Assembly: GCF_029223585.1 (NCBI RefSeq)
Contig: NZ_CP119423.1
Span: forward strand, 186,001 to 250,000
Length of the DNA: 64,000 bases
Origin: Photobacterium sp. DA100
Lineage (GTDB): Bacteria; Pseudomonadota; Gammaproteobacteria; Enterobacterales; Vibrionaceae
Direction: 5' to 3'
Shown here in pieces: positions 9,476 through 18,073 of this stretch. Position 1 is the first letter of the stretch; every line of letters begins with the position of its first letter. The notes below the pieces were generated by a model. It saw only the letters and a list, made by a program, of their open reading frames with translations. It was not told where the DNA came from and did no database searches. A program made the position numbers and the translations under genes.

Positions 9476-9500
9476 AAGCCCGCTGTTTGCGGGCTTTTTA
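9476..9500 (+). terminator. metBL operon terminator
   Basis: AAGCCCGC (9476-9483), loop TGTTT, GCGGGCTT (9489-9496) running into T residues. It separates metBL from metF transcription. Confidence 0.88.
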
Positions 9501-9561
9501 GTGGCCGGGCAATGTTGAAGATCCTGCAATTTGAAGTTGAGAAATATTCATGATCATCGTG

Positions 9562-10566
<1,005 letters not shown>

Positions 10567-10600
10567 TGCGAGAAGGCCGGCACCAAGTGATAAATAAAAG

Positions 10601-10626
10601 AAAAGCCGCTCGGAGCGGCTTTTTTA
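10601..10626 (+). terminator. metF/aphA convergent terminator
   Basis: AGCCGCT (10604-10610), CGG, AGCGGCT (10614-10620), flanked by A4 on the left and T6 on the right, so it can act for both metF and the convergent aphA. Confidence 0.88.
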
Positions 10627-10648
10627 TGTTCTTCGCTGAAGTTAAAAC

Positions 10649-11212
10649 TTACAGGGCAACAGGGCTGCCAGCGGAGTCCATGTCTTTCAGCTCAGCCAGT
10701 ACTTCTTCGGCCCAGTCAATCCATGCCTGGCGGTTGTGGATCGCTCGGCGAAGGGTTAGACGGTCAAGACGGGATTGGCGATCGAGGTTCTTGTGGTCAG
10801 CAAAATGGATTTTCTCCATTTCGTTGTAATGGTTGATTAGTGTGTGTGACTCTTCGATCAGGCCTTCAAGCTGCTGCTGCATCGGCTCTGAATTGTGGAC
10901 ACCGCACACGACCAGCTTGGCAGAAAATTCATCGCGGATGGTTGGGTTTCGGGCTGGCTCTTGGAACCACTCAAACAGTGCCTGACGGCCCAGATCGGTA
11001 ATGGAATAGACTTTGCGATCGGGTTTGCCTTCTTGCGGCTCCAGTTTGCAGGTTACCTGGTCATTGCCGGCCATCTTGTTCAGCTCGCGGTATACTTGCT
11101 GGTGGCTGGCTTTCCAGAAGTAGCCAATACTGTGGGAAAACTCTTTGGTGATATCGTAACCGGTGGCATCTCGGTTACTCAACACAGTCAAAATAACGTG
11201 TGGTAGTGACAT
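10649..11212 (-). CDS. aphA: AphA homologue, PadR-family regulator (low-cell-density quorum-sensing master regulator in vibrios)
   Basis: A 187-residue PadR-type winged-helix protein. The N-terminal domain (about 1-90) reads MSLPHVILTVLSNRDATGYD... with KASHQQVYRELNKM as the recognition helix and the wing LEPQEGKPDRKVYSITDLGR; the C-terminal half is charged and helical, as in the AphA dimerisation coiled coil. This and its place next to ppc match Vibrio AphA, which activates tcpPH in V. cholerae and counteracts LuxR/HapR at low cell density. Its targets in this organism, which need not carry tcp genes, are unknown. The 415-bp upstream region contains palindromes and a CRP-like site. Family assignment is firm; the regulatory role is by homology. 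Confidence 0.88.
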   Translation of the reverse strand: MSLPHVILTVLSNRDATGYDITKEFSHSIGYFWKASHQQVYRELNKMAGNDQVTCKLEPQEGKPDRKVYSITDLGRQALFEWFQEPARNPTIRDEFSAKLVVCGVHNSEPMQQQLEGLIEESHTLINHYNEMEKIHFADHKNLDRQSRLDRLTLRRAIHNRQAWIDWAEEVLAELKDMDSAGSPVAL

Positions 11213-11322
11213 CTCTTCTATCCGTTAAAATACTACAAAAAAATAACTCAATCGGCATGGCCTGAGACGGCCGCAACGTACCCATCGCTCATTGGCGTTT
11301 TTATAATCGTGCTGTTGCAGTG

Positions 11323-11338
11323 CCTGATCAAGATCACG
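11323..11338 (-). promoter_or_regulatory. CRP-like site upstream of aphA
   Basis: The minus strand reads CGTGATCTTGATCAGG, close to the CRP consensus TGTGATCTAGATCACA: the GTGATC and GATCA core half-sites are kept and the outer positions differ. It lies about 110 bases before the aphA start codon. Binding is inferred only. Confidence 0.4.
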
Positions 11339-11460
11339 TAGCATACACATCAATGAGCTAATTTTCGACATCAGAGCGTGATATCGACGAAAACTGGTGC
11401 AACCAATTGCCCGTCTTGTGATGCTGGTCTATATATTGCCTGTTATTTGCTATTCATTCT

Positions 11461-11484
11461 TTGATGCAAATTGTTTTGCATCAA
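11461..11484. repeat. Perfect 10-bp inverted repeat (operator candidate)
   Basis: TTGATGCAAA (11461-11470), four-base spacer TTGT, TTTGCATCAA (11475-11484); both arms are exact reverse complements. No T-tract follows, so it is not an intrinsic terminator. It sits about 250 bases upstream of aphA and about 90 bases beyond the ppc terminator. Confidence 0.75.
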
Positions 11485-11573
11485 ACAATTTCACTGCGTG
11501 TGGTTTAGTTTAGTTAAACCCGTGTTGGCAGTACTGTCTCAATAGTGAGGCGATGTGAAGCTGTGGAGAAAAG

Positions 11574-11604
11574 AAAAGGCTAGCGCATCAGGCGCTAGCC
11601 TTTT
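11574..11604 (-). terminator. ppc terminator
   Basis: AAAAGGCTAGCGC (11574-11586), loop ATCAG, GCGCTAGCCTTTT (11592-11604): a 13-bp stem ending in A/T tracts, 24 bases beyond the ppc stop on the minus strand. Confidence 0.9.
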
Positions 11605-11627
11605 ATGTCGAATATGGCGCGTGCCGG

Positions 11628-14258
11628 TTAGCCGGTGTTTCGCATACCGGTCGCGATACCAGCAATGGTGACCATCAGTGCTTCTTCCAGCATCGGCGAT
11701 GGCGTCTCCTGGCGGCGGGTACGGTAGAGCAACTCGGCCTGCAGCATATTCAGCGGCTCGACATAGATGTTACGCAGGCGGATTGACTCGGCACCCCATG
11801 GGTTTTGTTCCATCAGGTGGGCACTGTTTTCCACGTTCAGCACCGCCTTGATGTCTTTTTGCAGTTGCTCACGTAGCTTCTGTCCCATAGGCCACAGTGA
11901 CTTGTCGGTCAGGCGCTGGTCGTAGTATTCCGCAATGCCGATATTGGTCTTGGTAAATACCATTTCCAGCATCCCCAGGCGGGTTGAGAAGAATGGCCAC
12001 TCGCGGCACATTTCCTCAAGCTGAGCGGCATGGCCCTTGTCAATCGAGAACTGGATGGCCTCACCGGCACCCAACCAAGCTGGCAGGATCAGGCGGTTCT
12101 GGCTCCAGGCGAAGATCCACGGGATAGCACGTAGGCTTTCCACGCCACCTTTCGGGTTACGCTTGGCCGGACGTGAGCCCAGCGGCAGTTTGCCCAGTTC
12201 TAGCTCAGGGGTTGCTGCACGGAAGTATGGGACAAACTCTTCATTGCCTCGCACGACGTCGCGGTAGGCGTCGCAGGACACCTCAGACAACACATCCATC
12301 AGCTCGCGCCATTCTTGCTTAGGCTGCGGAGGCGGCATCAGGTTCGCTTCCAAGATTGCGCTGGCATACAGGCTCAGGCTGTTGACCGCCACTTCAGGTA
12401 GGCCCAGCTTGAAGCGGATCATCTCGCCTTGCTCTGTCACGCGCAGGCCGCCTTTCAGGCTGCGCGGTGGCTGTGACAACAGGGCTGCGTGTGCTGGTGC
12501 ACCGCCCCGGCCAATGGAGCCGCCGCGGCCGTGGAACAGGGTCAGTTCGACGCCCGCTTCCTCACACACCTCAACCAGCGATTCCATCGCATGGTACTGG
12601 GCCCAGCCAGCGGCCATGACGCCGGCATCTTTGGCGGAGTCGGAGTAGCCGATCATCACCATCTGGTGGTTCTGAATATAACCACGGTACCAGTCGATGT
12701 TCATCAGTTGCTTGATCACGCTCTCGGCATTGTTGAGATCGTCCAAGGTTTCAAACAGCGGGCACACATCCATGCGGAACTTGCAGCCGGCTTCTTGCAG
12801 CAGCAAGTGTACGGCCAGCACATCAGAGGCAGTACGGGCCATGGAGATGACATACGCGCCCAGGGCTTCGCGTGGCTGATCGGCAATGGCCTTGCAGGTA
12901 TCAATAACTTCTTTGACTTCGTCAGAAGGGGCCCAGTCACGAGGCAGCAGCGGGCGCTTGGAGGACAGTTCGCGGACCAGGAAGGCCACTTTGTCTTGCT
13001 CGCTCCATTGATCGTAATCGCCCAGGCCCAGGTAGCGGGTCAACTCGGAAATCACGTTGGAGTGGCGGGTGCTTTCCTGGCGGATATCCAAGCGGACCAG
13101 GTGGACACCGAAACACTTGATGCGGCGCAGTACGTCGAGCAGCAGGCCGTCGGCGATGATGCCCATGTCACATTCGTGAAGTGAGCGGTAGCAGGCGTAA
13201 AGCGGATCCCACAACTGGCTGACATCGTCGATGATACCGTAGCTTGGTGCGTCGAGGCCCTTGATCTTGGCATCAAGCACATCACGGGTATTGGTCAGCT
13301 TGGCGCGCAGATCTTTCAAGATGGCACGGTAAGGTTCGTGTTCGTCACCGGCAAGATCGCGGACCTCGTCGTTGCACTTGACCATCGACAGTTCGCTGAC
13401 CAGCTCTTTGACATCCTGCAGGTAGAGGTCGGCCGCTTTCCAGCGGGATAGCAGCAGCACTTCGCGGGTTACTTCCGACGTCACAAACGGGTTACCGTCA
13501 CGGTCCCCACCCATCCATGATGAGAAGGTGACCGGTGCCGCGTCAATCGGCAGGCCTTCGCCCAGGTGGGCTGTAAGTTTCTCGTCAAACTGGCGCAGGA
13601 ATTCCGGCACAGCTTGCCATAGCGAGTTTTCGACCACGGCAAAGCCCCACTTGGCTTCATCGAGCGGCGTCGGGCGTTGCTTGCGGATAACATCGGAATG
13701 CCATGCCTGGGCGATCAGCTGCTCGAGGCGACGCTCAACGCGCTGGCGTTCGCTGTTAGACAGCTCGCTCAGCTCCAGCTTGGACAGGCATTTGTTGATC
13801 TGTACCAGCTTGTGGATCATGGTACGACGGGCAATCTCGGTTGGGTGGGCCGTCAGGACCAAATCAATGTTGAGATCACGGACCGCCTGGATTGAATCGA
13901 ATTTGCTGATGTCCTGCTCGTCCAGTTTGGCGAACAATGCATCAATGGAGTCTGGGCTGCAGATATGTTCTTCACTGTGGCGCGAGACGGTATGGTACTG
14001 CTCGGCAATATTAGTCAGGTTCAGGAATTGGCTGAAGGCCCGGGCTACAGGCAATAGCTGGTCGTCCGGCAGGTTCTGCAGTTCGTCGATCAGTTTGGCA
14101 CGATCGTCTTGATTGCCTGCGCGGGCGGACTTGGATAGTTTGCGGATGGTTTCTACTTTACTTAGCAGTTCTTCACCATGCGCATCCTTGATTGTCGTAC
14201 CCAGCATGTGACCGAGCATACTGACGTTGCTTCTAAGCGCGCTGTACTTTTCGTTCAT
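11628..14258 (-). CDS. ppc: Phosphoenolpyruvate carboxylase
   Basis: An 876-residue anaplerotic enzyme that carboxylates PEP to oxaloacetate (E. coli 883). The start [16 protein letters not shown] matches E. coli Ppc; 11 extra in-frame codons upstream (to 14291) do not. Catalytic signatures are visible: the first active-site motif [15 protein letters not shown] (about residues 131-145), the bicarbonate/PEP loop [12 protein letters not shown], the second signature [13 protein letters not shown], and [12 protein letters not shown] with its essential arginines and glycines. The C-terminus ends in MRNTG, the conserved tail that reaches into the active site. It is transcribed alone, toward aphA, and diverges from the argC leader. 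Confidence 0.97.
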   Translation of the reverse strand: MNEKYSALRSNVSMLGHMLGTTIKDAHGEELLSKVETIRKLSKSARAGNQDDRAKLIDELQNLPDDQLLPVARAFSQFLNLTNIAEQYHTVSRHSEEHICSPDSIDALFAKLDEQDISKFDSIQAVRDLNIDLVLTAHPTEIARRTMIHKLVQINKCLSKLELSELSNSERQRVERRLEQLIAQAWHSDVIRKQRPTPLDEAKWGFAVVENSLWQAVPEFLRQFDEKLTAHLGEGLPIDAAPVTFSSWMGGDRDGNPFVTSEVTREVLLLSRWKAADLYLQDVKELVSELSMVKCNDEVRDLAGDEHEPYRAILKDLRAKLTNTRDVLDAKIKGLDAPSYGIIDDVSQLWDPLYACYRSLHECDMGIIADGLLLDVLRRIKCFGVHLVRLDIRQESTRHSNVISELTRYLGLGDYDQWSEQDKVAFLVRELSSKRPLLPRDWAPSDEVKEVIDTCKAIADQPREALGAYVISMARTASDVLAVHLLLQEAGCKFRMDVCPLFETLDDLNNAESVIKQLMNIDWYRGYIQNHQMVMIGYSDSAKDAGVMAAGWAQYHAMESLVEVCEEAGVELTLFHGRGGSIGRGGAPAHAALLSQPPRSLKGGLRVTEQGEMIRFKLGLPEVAVNSLSLYASAILEANLMPPPQPKQEWRELMDVLSEVSCDAYRDVVRGNEEFVPYFRAATPELELGKLPLGSRPAKRNPKGGVESLRAIPWIFAWSQNRLILPAWLGAGEAIQFSIDKGHAAQLEEMCREWPFFSTRLGMLEMVFTKTNIGIAEYYDQRLTDKSLWPMGQKLREQLQKDIKAVLNVENSAHLMEQNPWGAESIRLRNIYVEPLNMLQAELLYRTRRQETPSPMLEEALMVTIAGIATGMRNTG

Positions 14259-14308
14259 ATCGCATCCATCTCGTAAATTTATTACATCCAATTAACTCAT
14301 TAGACAAC

Positions 14309-14338
14309 AATCTAGCCGTGTTCAGGCTTTGAGGTCAA
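14309..14338 (-). promoter_or_regulatory. ppc promoter candidate
   Basis: On the minus strand TTGACC (14338-14333), an 18-base spacer and TAGATT (14314-14309) lie about 50 bases before the ppc ATG. The remaining sequence from 14339 to about 14590 shows no further gene or clear signal; in many relatives argE occupies this divergent position. Confidence 0.5.
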
Positions 14339-14596
14339 CATTGATCGTCATAACTAGTAAGAAAACGACAGTGCATTGATTTTTATCATGTTATGAAACG
14401 GAGGGTGTAACAAAGTTTCTCTAAAATGGTGTGATAAGGCACAAAAACTGCGTGCTTGGTGTGCAATGTGTTGAGAAAGTTCTCATTTTTGGTGCGATTT
14501 AGTGCTTTGTGCTGCGGTTGATTGGCGTAGATAAAAAGAGAAATCCCCTAAATGGGCTGATTGGTGCATCTTTTATTATTTTTTCCCGCCTAGGAG

Positions 14597-14658
14597 TTGA
14601 CACTGGCAGTAAATGTCGGTAAACATATTAATTCAAAAGATATGAATAAAAATATTGA
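14597..14658 (+). promoter_or_regulatory. argC promoter with paired ARG boxes (ArgR operator)
   Basis: TTGACA (14597-14602), 17 bases, TAAACA (14620-14625). Two half-conserved ARG boxes (consensus TGAAT-W4-ATTCA) follow: AACATATTAATTCA (14622-14635, strong right half) and TGAATAAAAATATT (14643-14656, strong left half). As 18-bp boxes they are 3 bp apart, exactly the spacing used by the ArgR hexamer, and the first overlaps the -10. Arginine repression of argCBGH is inferred. Confidence 0.7.
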
Positions 14659-14741
14659 TCTTGAGGTTCGGTTAGCCAGAGTGGAATGTTAACCAAACAG
14701 TATCAATGTTTGTAACGGAACTGAAATAGGTACGAAGCCCC

Positions 14742-14789
14742 ATGAACCAAGCGACTAGCCAATCACAACACGCCCTCCGACGACGCTGA
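14742..14789 (+). CDS. Candidate argC leader peptide (15 residues, ends Arg-Arg-Arg)
   Basis: A short frame in the long argC leader: ATG at 14742, 15 codons, TGA at 14787-14789. The peptide is [15 protein letters not shown], finishing with three consecutive arginine codons (CGA CGA CGC) directly before the stop. CGA is a rare, slowly decoded codon in many gammaproteobacteria. The ribosome site is weak (AGG 11 bases upstream). It starts about 110 bases after the expected transcription start and ends 100 bases before argC. Three Arg codons in a 15-codon ORF in front of an arginine operon is what an attenuator leader would look like. Translation is not shown; a chance ORF cannot be excluded. Confidence 0.5.
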   Translation: MNQATSQSQHALRRR

Positions 14790-14798
14790 GTTTCGCTT

Positions 14799-14880
14799 GG
14801 TGCCTCTGCGCACCCCATCCCGAGGCAGCCTTGCTGCTAGCTACACCCCTAACCCAAAGCACCCACAAACCAAAATACAC
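14799..14880 (+). promoter_or_regulatory. argC leader: alternative hairpins and C-rich rut-like segment
   Basis: Just after the leader-peptide stop come GGTGC (14799-14803) / GCACC (14810-14814), and GGCAGC (14824-14829) / GCTGCT (14833-14838). A competing pair, TGCCTC (14801-14806) / GAGGCA (14822-14827), would use the left arms of both, so the folds are mutually exclusive. No U-tract follows; instead 14841-14880 contains 18 C and only 1 G in 40 bases, the composition of a Rho utilisation site. A Rho-dependent attenuator is an inference. Confidence 0.45.
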
Positions 14881-14889
14881 GGATTGATT

Positions 14890-15903
14890 ATGTTGAACAC
14901 CTATATTATCGGTGCCAGCGGCTACACCGGCGCAGAGCTGGCGAAAATGGTACACCTACATCCTCACCTCAAGCTGGCGGGCTTATTCGTTTCGGCCAAC
15001 AGCCTCGATGCCAACAAGCCGATCAGTGAACTCCACGGTCAGCTAAAAGGTATTGTTGATTTGCCGCTGCAGCCGCTATGTTCGCCGCAAGAGGTCGCGA
15101 AGGCGGGTGACATCGTGTTGCTGGCAACGGCCCATGAAGTGAGCCATGACTTGGCTCCGATTTTTTTGGATTGTGGTTGTCAGGTGTTTGATTTGTCAGG
15201 GGCGTTTCGGGTTCAGGGCGACGCGTTTTATACCCAGTTTTATGGTTTTGACCACCAGTCTCCGACATGGTTGGAAAAAGCGGTTTATGGCCTTGCCGAG
15301 TGGAACCATGACGCCATTGCCAGTGCCCAGCTAGTTGCCGTTCCGGGCTGTTACCCAACGGCTTCGCAACTGGCTTTAAAACCACTTATTGAAAGTGAAC
15401 TGTTAGATACCCTGCAGTGGCCGGTGATCAATGCGGTAAGCGGTGTGTCCGGGGCAGGCCGCAAGGCATCAATGACCAACAGCTTTTGCGAAGTCAGCCT
15501 CCAGGCCTACGGTATTTTCAACCACCGTCACCAGCCTGAAATTGCCACCCACCTCGGCCAGGAGGTGATCTTTATTCCTCATCTCGGCAACTTCAAGCGT
15601 GGGATCCTGGCGACCATCACCGCCAAATTGGCTGCTGGGGTCACTGCCGAACAAGTCGAAGCGGCAATGAATGCAGCGTATGCCGGTGAAAGTGACATGC
15701 ATGCCGTTCGTCTGCTGGGCCAGCAGGCGGCGAAACTACAGAGCGTGGTCGGTACCTGCTTCTGTGATATCGGTTGGCAGATACAGGATGGACACATAAT
15801 TTTAACGTCTGCGATTGACAACCTGCTTAAGGGCGCGTCATCGCAAGCGATGCAGTGCATAAATATTCGAAATGGTTTTCCACAGCTTACAGCGTTGGTT
15901 TAA
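14890..15903 (+). CDS. argC: ArgC, N-acetyl-gamma-glutamyl-phosphate reductase
   Basis: A 337-residue NADPH-dependent reductase for the third step of ornithine synthesis. It starts [17 protein letters not shown] (Rossmann GxSGYTGxEL) and has the catalytic cysteine in [14 protein letters not shown]. The frame is open 31 codons further upstream (to 14797), but that part is the C-rich leader and lacks family similarity, so the ATG at 14890 is preferred. No good Shine-Dalgarno is seen before it (only GGATTG), so translation may depend on leader structure. It heads argC-argB-argG-argH; argE, normally divergent from argC in relatives, is missing. Confidence 0.95.
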   Translation: MLNTYIIGASGYTGAELAKMVHLHPHLKLAGLFVSANSLDANKPISELHGQLKGIVDLPLQPLCSPQEVAKAGDIVLLATAHEVSHDLAPIFLDCGCQVFDLSGAFRVQGDAFYTQFYGFDHQSPTWLEKAVYGLAEWNHDAIASAQLVAVPGCYPTASQLALKPLIESELLDTLQWPVINAVSGVSGAGRKASMTNSFCEVSLQAYGIFNHRHQPEIATHLGQEVIFIPHLGNFKRGILATITAKLAAGVTAEQVEAAMNAAYAGESDMHAVRLLGQQAAKLQSVVGTCFCDIGWQIQDGHIILTSAIDNLLKGASSQAMQCINIRNGFPQLTALV

Positions 15904-15920
15904 CGGTCAGGAGAGTAGCA

Positions 15921-16706
15921 ATGAGTCAGGTTCCTTTGGTGATAAAGCTAGGCGGTGCAGTGCTGTCTTGCGGTGAAACCCTAGAGAAATTATTTGGTGC
16001 GATCAGTGCCTACCAGCAGCAGGCGCAGCGCCCGTTGGTTCTGGTGCATGGTGGCGGATACCTGGTCGATGAGCTGATGGCCAAGCTGCAGCTGGACACG
16101 GTGAAAAAAGAAGGCCTGCGGGTCACGCCGGTTGAGCAGATCCCTTTCATCGCCGGAGCATTGGCTGGTACTGCCAACAAGCTGCTGCAGGGGCAGGCAA
16201 AGAAAGCGGGTGTTGCTGCGGTTGGCCTGAGCTTGGCCGATGGCGGCCTGTGTAACGTGACCGAGCTGGATCCTGAGCTGGGCGCGGTGGGCAAGGCCGA
16301 GCCGGGGGACAGCAGTCTGGTGAGTCAAATCATGCAGGCGGGGTTCTTGCCGATTGTCAGCTCGATTGGCCTTGATGGCACCGGCCAGCTGATGAATGTC
16401 AATGCCGATCAGGCTGCGGTGGCCGTCGCGGCAGCCCTGGACGGTGAGCTGGTACTGCTGTCGGATGTCAGCGGGGTGCTGGATGGCAAAGGCAAGCTGA
16501 TCAGCGAGCTGACCGAGACACAGGCTGAAACACTGATCGCCCAGGCGGTGATCACCGATGGCATGGTCGTCAAAGTGCGCGCCGCCTTTGAAGCCGCCAA
16601 TGCCCTAGGGCGCTCGATTGAAGTGGCGACCTGGCGCTACCCGGACAAACTGGCGGCGCTGTTTGATGGCCAGAGCATCGGGACCAAATTTTCTCCGCAG
16701 GCGTAA
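15921..16706 (+). CDS. argB: ArgB, N-acetylglutamate kinase
   Basis: A 261-residue amino acid kinase that phosphorylates N-acetylglutamate. Signatures: [19 protein letters not shown] (phosphate-binding Gly loop, residues 8-26), [37 protein letters not shown], and [16 protein letters not shown] at the nucleotide site. The start at 15921 follows CAGGAGAG and lies 17 bases after the argC stop; an earlier in-frame Met within argC was rejected. Like the E. coli enzyme, the short N-terminus lacks the extra helix that arginine-inhibited hexameric NAGKs carry, so feedback control probably acts on NAGS rather than here. Confidence 0.95.
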   Translation: MSQVPLVIKLGGAVLSCGETLEKLFGAISAYQQQAQRPLVLVHGGGYLVDELMAKLQLDTVKKEGLRVTPVEQIPFIAGALAGTANKLLQGQAKKAGVAAVGLSLADGGLCNVTELDPELGAVGKAEPGDSSLVSQIMQAGFLPIVSSIGLDGTGQLMNVNADQAAVAVAAALDGELVLLSDVSGVLDGKGKLISELTETQAETLIAQAVITDGMVVKVRAAFEAANALGRSIEVATWRYPDKLAALFDGQSIGTKFSPQA

Positions 16707-16805
16707 TGCCTACGGTAAAGAACACAGTTAAGACACACATTAGTACACACGGATTGAGATAACGCCTGAGCGGGAAGACCGTCGAACAGGCATCAGGAGA
16801 GAGTT

Positions 16806-18014
16806 ATGAGCAAAGTAAATAAAGTGGTATTGGCTTATTCCGGCGGACTGGACACCTCGGCAATCATTCCTTGGCTGAAAGAAAACTATGACTGCGAAGT
16901 GGTGGCATTCGTGGCCGATGTCGGCCAGGGTGAGGAAGAGCTGGAAGGCATCGAAGAGAAAGCCTTGGCTTCTGGTGCATCGGCCTGCTACATCGCCGAT
17001 CTGAAAGAAGAGATGGTCAAGGATTACATCTACCCAAGCTTGAAGACCGGTGCGGTTTACGAGGGCAAGTACCTGTTGGGTACCTCAATGGCCCGTCCAA
17101 TTATTGCCAAGGCGCAGGTTGAGTGTGCACTTGAAGTCGGTGCTGATGCCCTTTGCCATGGCTGTACCGGTAAAGGTAATGATCAGGTCCGTTTCGAAAG
17201 TGCCTATGCGGCGCTGGCACCGCAGCTAGAAGTGATTGCACCGTGGCGTGAATGGGATCTGCGCAGCCGTGAAGCCCTGCTGGATTACCTGGCCGAGCGC
17301 GATATCCCTTGTTCTGCCTCGCTGGAGAAAATCTACTCCCGTGATGCCAATGCTTGGCATATCTCTACTGAAGGTGGTGTTTTGGAAGAGACGTGGAACC
17401 AGCCGAATGAACTGTGCTGGGTATGGACCAAGGATCCTGAAGCGGCGCCGGATAAACCTGAGCTAGTTTCGATCCTGGTCGAGAAGGGCGAAATTGTCGC
17501 GGTGGACGGTGAAGCCATGTCGCCATACAACGCGCTGGTTTACCTCAACGAGAAAGGTGCCGAGCACGGCATTGGCCGTATCGACATCGTCGAGAACCGC
17601 CTGGTCGGCATCAAATCCCGTGGCTGTTACGAAACCCCGGGCGGCACCATTATGAATGAAGCCCTGCGTGCGGTAGAGCAGCTGGTACTGGACAAAGACT
17701 CCTTTGAGTTCCGTGAAAGCATTGGCCTCAAAGCGTCCCACCTGATCTACGATGGCCGTTGGTTCACGCCGCTTTGCAAGTCTTTGCTGGCTGCCGCACA
17801 AGAGCTGTCACAAGATGTGAGCGGTGAGGTTGTTGTCAAACTGTATAAAGGCCAAGCTACGGTAGTACAGAAGCGTTCGGCCAATAGCCTGTATTCCGAA
17901 GAGTTCGCCACCTTCGGTGAGGACGAGGTATACGACCACAGCCATGCTGGTGGTTTCATCCGCCTTTACTCGCTGGCAAGTCGTATCCGTGCGCTGAACG
18001 AACAGAAGAAATAA
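16806..18014 (+). CDS. argG: ArgG, argininosuccinate synthase
   Basis: A 402-residue enzyme that joins citrulline and aspartate using ATP. The N-terminal PP-loop is clear ([17 protein letters not shown], residues about 8-24), with [15 protein letters not shown] and [20 protein letters not shown] substrate segments further on (here [16 protein letters not shown]). Length is that of the common 400-residue type, not the longer E. coli type (447). A GGAGAGAG ribosome site precedes ATG. The 99-bp gap after argB is where argF is found in many vibrios; no argF remnant is recognisable there. Confidence 0.96.
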   Translation: MSKVNKVVLAYSGGLDTSAIIPWLKENYDCEVVAFVADVGQGEEELEGIEEKALASGASACYIADLKEEMVKDYIYPSLKTGAVYEGKYLLGTSMARPIIAKAQVECALEVGADALCHGCTGKGNDQVRFESAYAALAPQLEVIAPWREWDLRSREALLDYLAERDIPCSASLEKIYSRDANAWHISTEGGVLEETWNQPNELCWVWTKDPEAAPDKPELVSILVEKGEIVAVDGEAMSPYNALVYLNEKGAEHGIGRIDIVENRLVGIKSRGCYETPGGTIMNEALRAVEQLVLDKDSFEFRESIGLKASHLIYDGRWFTPLCKSLLAAAQELSQDVSGEVVVKLYKGQATVVQKRSANSLYSEEFATFGEDEVYDHSHAGGFIRLYSLASRIRALNEQKK

Positions 18015-18073
18015 CCCAGACCACGACATTATAAATAACGAGCAAGTCGAGCAAGATACACAGGAGAAAGGCC

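Larger units (their letters stand above)
11213..11627. other. aphA upstream region (415 bp, ppc side)
   Basis: No gene is visible. The stretch is AT-rich and contains, from the aphA side: a CRP-like site at 11323-11338, a perfect 10-bp inverted repeat at 11461-11484, a second inverted repeat GGTTTA-N7-TAAACC (11502-11520), and the ppc terminator (11574-11604). In vibrios aphA is controlled by quorum sensing (LuxR/HapR repression and Qrr sRNA activation of its leader); no LuxR box or Qrr pairing site could be assigned confidently by eye. Confidence 0.6.

Noticed and set aside
14797..14889. N-terminal extension of ArgC by 31 codons
   Set aside because: The extension is the C-rich leader with no family similarity; the ATG at 14890 begins the conserved Rossmann segment.
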